Below, piece by piece: positions 24,583 through 33,642 of a stretch of DNA of 64,000 nt. The number at the start of each line of letters is the position of its first letter. Within the stretch, counting starts at the first letter, position 1. Under the pieces are notes generated by a model, which saw only the letters and a program-made list of their open reading frames with translations, was not told where the DNA came from and did not search any database. The translations under genes were made by a program, and so were the position numbers. Source of the DNA: Firmicutes bacterium ADurb.Bin146 (GTDB taxonomy: Bacteria > Bacillota > Clostridia > DUPQ01); NCBI GenBank assembly GCA_002070475.1, contig MWDI01000066.1:1-64000 (forward strand). The letters are read 5' to 3'.

Positions 24583-25440
24583 TTACTTTTTAACTATCGG
24601 AAGCCATACTTCGCATTTATAGTCTGCTGCTTTCTGATTGCCTTCATAGTACACTTCAATATCCGGTGCATTTGCATATTCATATCCGGATGTTGGGAGC
24701 CATTCTGTCACAATACGTTTCTGAAGTGACTGTATTGCATCAGGCATTGCCCCTATACAATCGAATATTGCCCATGTTCCTACAGGCACCTTGTATTCAA
24801 CCATATTATCAGTCAGCGGCAAATCAGATGCCACAGCTATGTAATAATCAAAATCCTTTCCGTTCATGCATGTGCTTACCCCTAACAGACCATAAGGTTC
24901 TCTGTTCATCATTGACAGGATTTCACCCACTTTCCCTTCTAATGTCGTTTTTTGCCAGAAAAGCGGTACTTTTGCGAATGCTTCATCAACATTCATCTCA
25001 TAGTGCTCCTTAACACCGACTATTCTGAATTCCTCTTTTTTCACGATCCTGTAATTCATCTGTTCTTCTCCTTTGATTGAAATCGTGAAGCTTATCTTAG
25101 GGTAGGCTTTCAATTCAGTTCCAGTTTTTCTTGCCTGGGATGGAGAAATGCCATGTATCCCCTGGAACGCCCTGTTAAATGCTGTCGGGGATTCATAACC
25201 GTATTTCAAGGATAAATCGATAATCAAATCATCTGTTGATTGAAGATCGAAAGCAGCCAGAGTCATTTTTCTTCTGCGAATATACTCAGATAGCGGTACT
25301 CCCGCTATGTATGAGAACATCCTTTGGAAGTGAAACACAGAGCAGCATGCTATTCTGGATGCTTTCTCATAGCTTATCTCATTATCCAGATTCAATTCAA
25401 TATATTCAATTGCCTTGTTCATACTATCCAGCCAGTCCAT
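24583..25440 (-). CDS. AraC family regulator with GyrI-like effector domain
   Basis: A 285-aa protein with an N-terminal AraC double helix-turn-helix (residues 5-105: ASRIACCSVFHFQRMFSYIAG, then LKYGYESPTAFNRAFQGIHG) and a C-terminal GyrI/BmrR-like small-molecule-binding domain (about 125-285). This is the Rob/SoxS-like architecture of multidrug-responsive activators, so it may respond to a hydrophobic or cationic compound. It is monocistronic and convergent with the GNAT gene, with a shared terminator. No resistance pump lies beside it. Confidence 0.85.
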   Translation of the reverse strand: MDWLDSMNKAIEYIELNLDNEISYEKASRIACCSVFHFQRMFSYIAGVPLSEYIRRRKMTLAAFDLQSTDDLIIDLSLKYGYESPTAFNRAFQGIHGISPSQARKTGTELKAYPKISFTISIKGEEQMNYRIVKKEEFRIVGVKEHYEMNVDEAFAKVPLFWQKTTLEGKVGEILSMMNREPYGLLGVSTCMNGKDFDYYIAVASDLPLTDNMVEYKVPVGTWAIFDCIGAMPDAIQSLQKRIVTEWLPTSGYEYANAPDIEVYYEGNQKAADYKCEVWLPIVKK

Positions 25441-25519
25441 AATAACCTCACGTTAAACAGAGTATATAACTATATATTTTTCTATTCCTCTCTTTTCGTG
25501 CACAAAAAAGAGAACAGTT

Positions 25520-26191
25520 TTACAGTCCTTCATCAAGTATATTTGGATTAGGTATTTCGATTGTTTTTCCTTTGATGGTTATAAGGCCTTCTTCTTCCAT
25601 ATTCATAAGTTCTCTTGATAAAGAAGGTCTGGCGACATTTAGATAATCTGCAAACATTTCCCTGTTCATAGTCATTCTGACAGAGTTACCTTCAAGATTC
25701 TCAATCAGATACCTGATTATTTTCTGTCTGAGAGTACCGCTTGCCAATATCTGAAGCTTAAGATTGAACAGATAGGCCTTACGTGCCAGAATGCTCATCA
25801 TATTCCTTATAAGTTTGACATGATGTGAGCAGCTTTTCTCGCAAGTATAATAAAAATAATCCTGAGGTATCTCTATAACCTTTGATTGTTTAAGAGTAAC
25901 CGAATAATATTCATATCTGCTCTTTTTCATGAAAAGATAAACTTCACCGAAGACATCACCAGGTTTATCGACATGCATGAATATATCCCTCTTACCGGAT
26001 ATGGTAACTTTGTAAATTAATACATCTCCTTCAAGCAGGACAAAAACCGATTTCGGTTCATTATCTGCAGTGAAAATCATTTCATCTTTCTGGAAATCAA
26101 GAAATTTCGCTTTTGAACATATCAAACAGGCATCAGTCTCTTCCTGTGACATATCGTAAAAAAGCGGGCTGTCTTTCAATCTAAAAGTCAT
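25520..26191 (-). CDS. Crp/Fnr family transcriptional regulator
   Basis: A 223-aa protein with an N-terminal cyclic-nucleotide-binding-type barrel (about 15-120) and a C-terminal winged helix (about 155-215, with the recognition helix in LNVARPSLSRELMNMEEEGL). Four cysteines stand out, C22 and C25 in ACLICSKA and C117 and C121 in TCEKSC. This could be an Fe-S cluster or redox switch as in Fnr, but that is inferred. It is the last gene after pflB-pflA (37-bp gap) and probably regulates them; two inverted repeats upstream of pflB are candidate sites. The contact residue pattern differs from E. coli Fnr. Confidence 0.85.
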   Translation of the reverse strand: MTFRLKDSPLFYDMSQEETDACLICSKAKFLDFQKDEMIFTADNEPKSVFVLLEGDVLIYKVTISGKRDIFMHVDKPGDVFGEVYLFMKKSRYEYYSVTLKQSKVIEIPQDYFYYTCEKSCSHHVKLIRNMMSILARKAYLFNLKLQILASGTLRQKIIRYLIENLEGNSVRMTMNREMFADYLNVARPSLSRELMNMEEEGLITIKGKTIEIPNPNILDEGL

Positions 26192-26228
26192 CTTAATTCC
26201 TTCTTTCCATATATTCCAATTATATATG

Positions 26229-27029
26229 CTATATATCAGAATTCAAATCATATGATGAAGGAAGGTTTACAGCAATTCCTTCATTAATAAAAATCTGCTT
26301 TGCCATATCCACATCGTTCCTGCCAGGTTCCGCAGTTTCGGATAGTGTATAGGCAATCCCCAACTCTTTCCATTTATACTCGCCCATCTTATGGAATGGA
26401 AGCAGCTCTACCATCTCAATGCATTTATATGGTTTTAAATATTCCGCTAAACTCTTTAACCTGTCAATATCCATTGTCCATCCTGGTAAAAGGACATGGC
26501 GTATCCATACTTTCTTACCTGTCTTTTCACAGTAATCCAAAGTAGCCAATGTATTGACATTACTGCTTCCTGTCAGCTTTATAGACTGCTTATTATCCAA
26601 ACTCTTTATATCCAGCAGTATCAGGTCAGCTTCATCAATGACAGCCTTGGAACGTGAAACAGGAATGCATCCTGATGTGTCTATTGCAGTATGTATCCCG
26701 TTCTCCTTACACCTCTTAACAATATCCAATACGAATTCGATCTGCATAAGAGGCTCTCCGCCTGAGATGGTAACACCACCGGTCTTAATATATCTTTTGT
26801 AACTTAAAATATCGTTTATGACGGTTTCTGAATCAGTCACCTTTCCTGACCTCATAGCACAGGTGGAATCCTTATTGTTATTCTTATCCTCATAAACACT
26901 CCAGGTATCGGGATTATGGCAGTAAAGGCATCTTAATGGGCAACCCTGAACGAACAGGACATATCTTATGCCTGGTCCGTCCACAGTACCAAATGATTCA
27001 ATTGAATGTATCCAGCCTTTAATGCTCAT
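26229..27029 (-). CDS. pflA: Pyruvate formate-lyase activating enzyme (radical SAM)
   Basis: A 266-aa radical SAM enzyme that generates the glycyl radical on pyruvate formate-lyase. The [4Fe-4S]-binding CxxxCxxC is at C30, C34 and C37 (GCPLRCLYCHNP), and the SAM-binding GGEP appears in TISGGEPLMQ. It begins with the family-typical GWIHSIESFGTVDGPG. It lies 21 bp after pflB, the expected partner, and before the Crp/Fnr gene. The enzyme is oxygen-sensitive, consistent with an anaerobic lifestyle. Confidence 0.95.
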   Translation of the reverse strand: MSIKGWIHSIESFGTVDGPGIRYVLFVQGCPLRCLYCHNPDTWSVYEDKNNNKDSTCAMRSGKVTDSETVINDILSYKRYIKTGGVTISGGEPLMQIEFVLDIVKRCKENGIHTAIDTSGCIPVSRSKAVIDEADLILLDIKSLDNKQSIKLTGSSNVNTLATLDYCEKTGKKVWIRHVLLPGWTMDIDRLKSLAEYLKPYKCIEMVELLPFHKMGEYKWKELGIAYTLSETAEPGRNDVDMAKQIFINEGIAVNLPSSYDLNSDI

Positions 27030-27050
27030 ATAATAAATACCTTCTTCCTA

Positions 27051-29264
27051 TTAAAGCTTTTCATGATATGTACGGTGTATAACATCCAGCTGCTGCTCGC
27101 GTGTAAGCTTTATAAAGTTGACTGCATATCCGCTCACCCTGATAGTAAGCTGTGGGTATAGTTCCGGATGTTCCATCGCATCAAGCAATACTTCCTTGTT
27201 TAATACATTCACATTAATATGATGTCCTGAATCAGCAAAATATCCGTCCAAAAGGGCAGCCAGATTATTAATCCGTATTTTTTCAGTCTTGCCAAGTGTT
27301 TGAGGTATTATGCTGAAAGTATACGAAATCCCATCCTCTGCATGCTCATATGGAAGAAATGCCACGCTTCTCATGCTTGCAATGCTTCCATGGCTGTCGC
27401 GGCCATGTAAAGGATTAGCTCCAGGCGCGAATGGTTCGCCTGCCTTGCGTCCGTCTGGCGTGGAACCGGTTTTTTTGCCATAAACAACATTTGAAGTAAT
27501 TGTAAGAACTGACATTGTCGGTCTTGCGTTTCTATATGTCTTGTGGTTTCTTAGTTTGTCCATGAAGTCTTTTACGACTTTTGCCGCTATCTCATCAACT
27601 GCAGGATTGTTATTACCGAACTTAGGATAATCGCCTTCTAATTCAAAATCCACAGCTAATCCTTCTTTATTCCTTATAGCACGGACTTTTGTATGCTTTA
27701 TGGCAGATAAGCTGTCTGTCACAACGCTTAATCCTGCGATACCGCATGCCATTGTCCTAATTATCTCTTCATCATGAAGAGCCATCTCTATACGCTCATA
27801 GCAGTATTTGTCATGCATATAGTGAATGACATTAAGAGTGTTTATATATAACTTTGCAAGCCAGTCACATACCTTGTCATACTTTGCCATTACCTCATCA
27901 TAATCAAGATACTCGGATGTTACAGGTTCAAACACAGGTGTAATCTGTGTACCGTATATCTCATCTTTTCCTCCATTTATTGCATACAATAAAGCTTTGC
28001 CTAAATTTACCCTTGCTCCGAAGAACTGCATCTGCTTGCCGATCCTCATAGCTGAGACACAGCAAGCTATACCGTAATCATCACCATAAATAGGTCTCAT
28101 TATGTCATCGTTCTCATACTGAATGGAGGATGTTTTAATGGATATAGAGGAAACAAAGTTCTTGAAACTCTGAGGAAGATTCTGACTCCACAGGATTGTA
28201 AGGTTAGGTTCAGGTGCAGGCCCGAGATTTACAAGCGAATGAAGGAAACGGTAGCTCATTTTTGTAACCATATGCCTTCCATCCTCACACATGCCTCCGA
28301 TAGCTTCTGTTACCCAGACCGGGTCTCCGCTGAACAGTTCATCATATTCAGGCGTCCTTAAAAACCTTACTAGACGAAGCTTAATTATGAAATTGTCCAC
28401 CAGTTCCTGTATTTCAGTTTCAGTAAATCTACCGCTATTAAGATCTCTTTCAGAGTATATATCTAAGAATGTCGATACCCTGCCCAGACTCATAGCAGCC
28501 CCGTTCTGCTCCTTTATTGCAGCTAAATAGCCGAAGTACAGCCATTGAATAGCCTCTTTTGTATCAGCAGCGGGCTTGGTAATATCAAACCCATAAGAAG
28601 CAGCCATTTCTTTTAATTCAGATAAAGCACGGATTTGTTCACTTATCTCTTCACGCTGACGAATTACAGATTCATCCATAACATCAAAAACATATTCTGA
28701 CTTGGCTTTCTTCTTTTCAGCAATTAGAAAATCGGTACCATACAGGGCAACTCGTCTGTAATCCCCTATTATCCTTCCGCGTCCATATGCATCTGGAAGC
28801 CCGGTTATAATTCCTACATGACGCGCTTTCTTCATTTCATCTGTATAAGCATCAAAAACACCATCATTATGGGTTTTTCTATACTTAAAAACATTTCCTA
28901 TGTCCTCAGGTAGTTTTTTTCTATATGTATCAAGCTGGTTAAATACCAAACGTATACCGCCGAAAGGCATTATAGAGCGTTTTAAGGGTTCATCAGTCTG
29001 AAATCCTACTATTTGCTCTAAATCCTTATCAATATACCCTGGCTCATGTGATGTAATTGTTGATATCTTTGATTCATCAATTCCATAAATTCCTCCGCGC
29101 AACCTTTCTTCCTTTAACAGATTTTCTACCTTTTTCCATAGCTTTTTCGTATTATCAGTAGCAGATGCAAGAAAGCTCTCATCTTCATCATACGGCGTAT
29201 AGTTATTTACTATAAAATCTCTTGTATTAATCTCACTGTTCCATTTCCCATTCTTAAATTCCAT
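27051..29264 (-). CDS. pflB: Formate C-acetyltransferase (pyruvate formate-lyase)
   Basis: A 737-aa glycyl-radical enzyme that converts pyruvate and CoA to acetyl-CoA and formate in fermentation. The catalytic Cys-Cys pair is C401-C402 ([10 protein letters not shown]), and the radical glycine is G712 in RVSGYAVNF near the C-terminus. Other signatures include [17 protein letters not shown]. The start is ATG 29264 (MEFKNGKW) with GGAGG 9 nt upstream; a longer frame upstream is non-homologous. It heads a pflB-pflA-crp/fnr operon. Two inverted repeats at 29357-29402 lie upstream. Confidence 0.95.
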   Translation of the reverse strand: MEFKNGKWNSEINTRDFIVNNYTPYDEDESFLASATDNTKKLWKKVENLLKEERLRGGIYGIDESKISTITSHEPGYIDKDLEQIVGFQTDEPLKRSIMPFGGIRLVFNQLDTYRKKLPEDIGNVFKYRKTHNDGVFDAYTDEMKKARHVGIITGLPDAYGRGRIIGDYRRVALYGTDFLIAEKKKAKSEYVFDVMDESVIRQREEISEQIRALSELKEMAASYGFDITKPAADTKEAIQWLYFGYLAAIKEQNGAAMSLGRVSTFLDIYSERDLNSGRFTETEIQELVDNFIIKLRLVRFLRTPEYDELFSGDPVWVTEAIGGMCEDGRHMVTKMSYRFLHSLVNLGPAPEPNLTILWSQNLPQSFKNFVSSISIKTSSIQYENDDIMRPIYGDDYGIACCVSAMRIGKQMQFFGARVNLGKALLYAINGGKDEIYGTQITPVFEPVTSEYLDYDEVMAKYDKVCDWLAKLYINTLNVIHYMHDKYCYERIEMALHDEEIIRTMACGIAGLSVVTDSLSAIKHTKVRAIRNKEGLAVDFELEGDYPKFGNNNPAVDEIAAKVVKDFMDKLRNHKTYRNARPTMSVLTITSNVVYGKKTGSTPDGRKAGEPFAPGANPLHGRDSHGSIASMRSVAFLPYEHAEDGISYTFSIIPQTLGKTEKIRINNLAALLDGYFADSGHHINVNVLNKEVLLDAMEHPELYPQLTIRVSGYAVNFIKLTREQQLDVIHRTYHEKL

Positions 29265-29356
29265 ATATTTATCCTCCAAAAGGTCATTTTCTTTTAAATT
29301 TATAAACCAACCAACAGGTGGCATATAGAATATACCACAAGTTATACATACAATCC

Positions 29357-29402
29357 GTAACATTTGTTACATATGTTTAAATATTTAACATTTTTATGTT
29401 AA
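29357..29402. promoter_or_regulatory. Two inverted repeats upstream of pflB, candidate Crp/Fnr sites
   Basis: GTAACA-TT-TGTTAC (29357-29370) and TTAACAT-TTTT-ATGTTAA (29385-29402) lie about 95-140 bp upstream of the pflB ATG. The second has the 7-4-7 dyad geometry of Crp/Fnr operators though not the E. coli consensus. I could not find a convincing -35/-10 pair for pflB. The whole 29265-29627 gap between pflB and the divergent transporter holds only these repeats and the transporter leader. Confidence 0.5.
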
Positions 29403-29515
29403 TACCTGTTACAAGTATACACTCTTTCATAAACTACAAATTTATCTTGTTTTTTAAATACTATTTATTCTTAATATAAAAAATGTTATTCTTTATACTG
29501 ATGTATCAGTTATAC

Positions 29516-29586
29516 GCACGGAATTATTATTGTCCTGCTCAGAATCTCTGCAAGACTTACTAATTTCGTTACGCAATAATCCGTGC
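29516..29586 (+). ncRNA. Candidate structured 5' leader RNA of the OFA transporter gene
   Basis: GCACGG (29516-29521) plus ATTATTG pairs with CAATAAT-CCGTGC (29574-29586), a 13-bp closing stem with a 4-nt bulge. Inside it GTCCTGC and GCAAGAC form a second stem with one mismatch and an 11-nt loop. A possible promoter (TTAATA 29471-29476, TATACT 29494-29499, 17 bp) would start transcription near 29506. I do not recognise a known riboswitch class. Confidence 0.4.
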
Positions 29587-29627
29587 AGATAGTGAAATAT
29601 AAAATTAATATAGAGAAAGGGATAAGC

Positions 29628-30877
29628 ATGATCATTAAAAACACAACAACCGCAAACAGATGGATTATTCTTTTTGGAGGCTTTTTGCTCTCATTAATGG
29701 GAGGAATGAGTTATGCATGGGGTTCATTTGTAATGCCATTAGTAAACGATTGGGGATGGACAGTGACGGAAGCAACCCTTCCATTCACAATAATGATTAT
29801 CGTTTTTGCTCTGACAATGATACCGGCTGGTTGGCTACAAGATAAAATAGGACCAAGAAAAATTGCTGTATGGGGTTCTGTCCTGTTTTTTGTTGGATAT
29901 GCTTTATCAAGCATGCTAAGATGGATACCGAATCCTGCCTGGCTTGTTCTAGTTTATGGATTAATTGTCGGTACTGCATGCGGATTGACTTATTCTTGTA
30001 TTGCTCCAGCCGCTCGTAAATGGTATCCGGACCATCCAGGATTTACAGTTTCAACTTCTGTTATGGGATTCGGTCTCGCAGCAGTCGTGTTCTCACCTTT
30101 AAAACGTTCTATGATTGATTTGTGGGTGTTGACGGAACTTTAATGGCATTCTCTGTTATAGTAACTGTCATTTCAATGACAGGAGCATTGATAATTAAGA
30201 ATCCGCCTGAAGGTTATACTGTATCTGCTACAAATATTTTTAAGAAGAATATCGAAAAGAAGGCTGTCTCACCAGTTGAAGATATTCCGCCAAACCTGTT
30301 CATTAAAAGAAAAGAATTCTACATTTTATGGGGAGCACTCGCAATGGTTATAGGGGGAGGTTTGACTGCGATAGGTCTAATTCCTGCTTATGCTGAAAGC
30401 GTTTTGAATTTAAGTCCTGCGGTTGCAGCTACTGCAGTATCTGCTTATGCCCTTACAAATGGATTTGGGAGACCAGTCGTAGGATACTTATCTGATAAAT
30501 TTGGTACTATGCGTATAATGGTAATCACATATATAATACAGGCAACTGTATTTATTCTCTTGCCATGGGTTGCTGTAAATTTATGGCTGCTTATATTTTG
30601 TTCACTTCTCTTAGGTATAGGATACGCAACGACATTCGCTCTCTTCCCTGTTCTTGTCGCATCAGGATTTGGTTCAAAATATCTAGGGATAAACTATGGG
30701 TTAGTGTTCAGCGCGTTTGGTATCGGTGCTCTGACCAGCTTGCTCGGTTCCTGGCTTCTTGATATTACTGATTCATACTCACCTGCATTTTTCTTAGCTG
30801 GTGCAACTACAATAATAGGGCTTTTGTTGTTGTTTGTCCTACGAAGAGGTATGATGAAAAAAACATCTATTTCTTAG
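29628..30877 (+). pseudogene. OFA (oxalate/formate antiporter) family MFS transporter, frameshifted
   Basis: The first part (29628-30143) carries the N-terminal helices (MIIKNTTTANRWIILFGG, GMSYAWGSFVMPLV, PAGWLQDKIGPRK) and ends prematurely in an out-of-frame tail. The second (30122-30877) continues from GVDGTLMAF through the C-terminal six helices, including GFGRPVVGYLSDKFG. The shift is in the run of three G residues at 30124-30126; a fourth G would restore a single protein of about 416 aa. The ribosome binding site is AAAGGG, 6 nt before ATG 29628. An intact gene would export or exchange formate, lactate or oxalate, which fits the divergent pyruvate formate-lyase operon. Gene decay, phase variation and sequencing error are all possible. 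Confidence 0.8.
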
Positions 30878-30907
30878 TAGTATTTATTATCATTATTAAA
30901 GCTACAG

Positions 30908-31459
30908 TTACTTCATGCCTATACGATAGGAAGCAGCTATATGATCAATTAGTTCATCTACCGGTTTAGTCCCATCTAATCGCAGAACCGGGCAGTTTAC
31001 TTTCTTTATCCATTCTTCATGTAGAATCCGACATCTTTCCGGTGGTTTATTTGTATCATAGGCTTTTGCCCATTCAATGAACTTCTCGTGTTCAATGAAC
31101 ATGTCTCCACCTTCTAGAATTCTTTTACCGAAACGTTCGAATTCTCTTTTTTTAATTCTCTCAATCCTTATATCTGTCGGAGTATCTACCCAAACCACTA
31201 AATCAAACCATGGTATGAACACATCACCCCATGAGCATAATGATCCGCTTATTACACATTTAGGATATATCTCAATGTCCTGTCTTAATAACTCTATCCG
31301 TTCTTCCCGAGGACGACTCTTAATAAAAGGTGGATCAGTCAGTGACCAGAAATAGTAATCAGTATCCAGCCATTTATAACCATATTTTTCTTCAAGAGTT
31401 CTTCCGAGATGGGAAGTTCCAGCACCTGAAGCCCCCAAGACATGTATGATATCTATCAT
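30908..31459 (-). CDS. Adenylate-kinase-like P-loop NTPase
   Basis: A 183-aa P-loop protein. Walker A is GASGAGTSH (residues 9-17), the substrate-side LDTDYYFW follows, and CVISGSLCSWGD, WVDTPTDIRIERIKKRE resemble lid and core elements of the nucleoside-monophosphate and shikimate kinase family. The usual last Walker A residues GKS/T are replaced by GTS, so the lysine is missing; activity is uncertain. It is convergent with the transporter pseudogene and is monocistronic. The substrate is unknown. Confidence 0.7.
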   Translation of the reverse strand: MIDIIHVLGASGAGTSHLGRTLEEKYGYKWLDTDYYFWSLTDPPFIKSRPREERIELLRQDIEIYPKCVISGSLCSWGDVFIPWFDLVVWVDTPTDIRIERIKKREFERFGKRILEGGDMFIEHEKFIEWAKAYDTNKPPERCRILHEEWIKKVNCPVLRLDGTKPVDELIDHIAASYRIGMK

Positions 31460-31719
31460 TTACTCACTCCATTTACTCGAAGCCCTATAGATGCTTCACT
31501 CATTATGTACGTTTACTGCTTTAATGTATACAGTATATAAATATATCATAAAAAGTCCAATATTATTATATGGATGGTACTTAAAAGTATACAAAACATT
31601 TTAACAAAGGATATAATCTATTACTTAGGATAGTTAAGTCGATTTTATTATGTGTTTCTCGTATTTTTCTTGACTTAATTGTCATTTATATTGTGTAGCT
31701 ATGATGTGACTAATTATTT

Positions 31720-32071
31720 ATGAAAAGGAAAATTGAAATAAGTCTTCTTGTTTGGAAAAACAAAGGTACTGATAGAATGCCAATCATAATAAATTGAGCA
31801 AGGCAGGCAGGTAAAACCTATACTCTTAAGCAGTTTTGCAAGGAATATTTTAAAATGTTATCTATGTTTATCTTGAAACCAATCTCGCTATCGAATCATA
31901 CTTCCATAACAATAATGCACCCGAGAAAATAATACGATATCTAGAGTCATCTGAGAGAGAGAAAATATTCCTGATGAAACCTTAATTATCTTTGATGAAA
32001 TACAATCCTGTGAACGTGCGCTCACTTCCCTGAAGTATTTCTGCGAGGAAATACCTTCAAACCCACTTGAT
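31720..32071 (+). pseudogene. AAA-14/DUF4143 ATP-binding protein remnant
   Basis: Remnant of the N-terminal ATPase domain of an AAA-14/DUF4143 protein. The frame from ATG 31720 reads MKRKIEISLLVWKNKG and MPIIIN, then a TGA where the family has the Walker A glycine, then ARQAGKTYTLKQFCKEYF. Frameshifts near 31852 and 31970 are needed to keep reading IYVYLETN and PDETLIIFDEIQSCERALTS (Walker B). Homology ends near 32071 and the C-terminal half is missing. One stop, two frameshifts and truncation show it is dead. The 31460-31719 gap upstream is AT-rich with no gene visible. Confidence 0.8.
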
Positions 32072-32128
32072 ATAAAAGAAAAAAGCATAGAAAATATAGT
32101 ATTTCCAAAACTTCTGTTTAAGCCTTCT

Positions 32129-32156
32129 TGGTGGAGATAAGTGAGATCGAACCTCC
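32129..32156 (-). repeat. Diverged copy of the tRNA-Ala 3' end (possible att scar)
   Basis: 28 nt matching the last 28 nt of tRNA-Ala(GGC) at 33520-33547 in the same orientation with four mismatches, including an exact 13-nt stretch TGGTGGAGATAAG at the CCA end. No complete cloverleaf can be built around it. It is either a decayed tRNA or the duplicated end left by an integrated element. Confidence 0.6.
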
Positions 32157-32468
32157 TTCTTTTTGCAAGTGGTGCGATTACACACTCCAACTCACAAAAC
32201 CAATTTCATGTCTATCTGCTTAACAACAGATATAAATAAGTATGACAGAAATGAAGTAAACGAGCCTAGAACAATCTGGGATATGTCATTAAAACACAAA
32301 AATGATATTACTAATACCTGTGCTGATATTGTTATTCTTATAATACTATGTTATAAAGAGAAAAACAGTATAAGGAGAAAAGTTATAGAAAACCGGTGGT
32401 TACTTGTAAAATGTATGACTATGCTGTCCGATATAAGTTATTAATATTTATCAGGAGAAAATGAATCT

Positions 32469-32549
32469 ATGTTTAAAGATATCGTAAATATGAGAAAGTC
32501 AAGTAATTACGAGAATATTCGAATTGAAGAAGTAAGAAATGAAAATTAA
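32469..32549 (+). CDS. Short ORF of 26 codons, doubtful
   Basis: ATG 32469 encodes a 26-residue peptide beginning MFKDIVNMRKSSNYENIRIE, behind AGGAGAAAATG-like sequence (GGAGA at 32453-32457). It overlaps the start of the MBL-fold gene at 32539 by 11 nt. It could be a leader peptide or a leftover of a larger gene. The surrounding 32157-32468 stretch shows no other supportable coding sequence. Confidence 0.2.
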   Translation: MFKDIVNMRKSSNYENIRIEEVRNEN

Positions 32550-33375
32550 ATATTTAGGTACGGCAGCCGGTGAGGGCATACCCGCATTATTGTGTAACTG
32601 TGAAATTTGTAAAAAATCAAGAGCCTTGGGTGGCAAGAATTTACGTGCAAGGAGTCAAGCCTTGATTGATGACATATTATTAATTGATATGCCACCTGAA
32701 ACTTATTCAAACTTCCATAGATATAATATAGATTTGTTAAATATTCGTTACTGGCTCGTTACACATACGCATTCAGATCATTTTTATAAAGATGAATTAG
32801 CATATACTAGTAACGGTGTTTATGCTCATCATTATGATGATTGGCATGGAATCGACATATACGGGAGTATAGATTTAAAGGAGTCGTTAGATAAAGTAAT
32901 TAATACTGAAAAACATAAAAAATACATGCGTTATGAGCCTAAATTACCATTTGTTAAATTTACTTGCAAAAAATATGATATAACTCCTTTAAAAGCCAAT
33001 CACGGTACGGAGAACCCATTTATTTATCTGATAGAAAAAGATGAAAAAATTTTTCTGTATGCTCATGATACAGGTTTATTTTTAGAGGAAACTTTAAATT
33101 ACCTTAAAACATCAAATTGTAAATTGGATCTGGTTTCTCTTGATTGCACGGCAGGAAGTATGATGGATTATCATTATCCACTACATATGTGCTTGGGTTG
33201 GAATATTAAGTGTCGTGATGAATTACTTACAAACAATTTAGCAGACCAAAACACTAAATTTGTTTTAAACCATTTTTCGCATAATGGTACAGATGTAATT
33301 TATGATGATTTTCGTATGATTGCTTATAAATATGGATTTATAACATCGTATGATGGTTTGGAAATAGAACTTTAA
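32539..33375 (+). CDS. PhnP-like MBL-fold metallo-hydrolase
   Basis: A 278-aa metallo-beta-lactamase-fold protein. The N-terminus MKIKYLGTAAGEGIPALLC, followed by CEICKK, matches the PhnP/phosphodiesterase branch (LGTxxxxGxP and a Cys pair for Zn). The metal-binding motif is THTHSDHF (about 74-81), with later ligands in ANHGTENPF, AHDTG and NHFSHNGT. PhnP acts on cyclic phosphodiesters in phosphonate breakdown, but no other phn gene is present, so the substrate is open. It sits between the two tRNA-Ala 3' ends (32129 and 33520) in a segment that may be a former integrated element. Confidence 0.8.
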   Translation: MKIKYLGTAAGEGIPALLCNCEICKKSRALGGKNLRARSQALIDDILLIDMPPETYSNFHRYNIDLLNIRYWLVTHTHSDHFYKDELAYTSNGVYAHHYDDWHGIDIYGSIDLKESLDKVINTEKHKKYMRYEPKLPFVKFTCKKYDITPLKANHGTENPFIYLIEKDEKIFLYAHDTGLFLEETLNYLKTSNCKLDLVSLDCTAGSMMDYHYPLHMCLGWNIKCRDELLTNNLADQNTKFVLNHFSHNGTDVIYDDFRMIAYKYGFITSYDGLEIEL

Positions 33376-33519
33376 TTAACATTATAAAAACGAGAAATTT
33401 ATTTATATTCGCTAAATAGGAGTAAACTCTAAAATATTCAATTTCTCAAATATCTGCAAAAGTAATAAAATTCGATAAACACATCAGTATACATGAATTG
33501 TTGGTTCAAATTAAATATT

Positions 33520-33595
<76 letters not shown>

Positions 33596-33642
33596 GACTT
33601 TCAATAATATACTATTTATTCCTTGGTTATGTCAACCTCTAT

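Noticed and set aside
25488..25512. Hairpin TCTCTTTT / AAAAGAGA after the Crp/Fnr gene, considered as a terminator
   Set aside because: No T-run follows the stem in either direction, so it does not qualify as an intrinsic terminator.
29265..29363. An N-terminal extension of PflB upstream of MEFKNGKW
   Set aside because: The extra 33 residues do not match the family and the GGAGG site lies directly before ATG 29264.
31888..32190. A 100-codon open frame on the - strand
   Set aside because: It is the antisense shadow of the AAA-14 remnant; it matches no family, and the remnant's protein similarity lies on the + strand.
32163..32444. A 93-codon + strand frame downstream of the tRNA-Ala-like fragment
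   Set aside because: No recognisable domain, no good ribosome binding site, and a composition unlike neighbouring genes; it begins inside the tRNA-like remnant.
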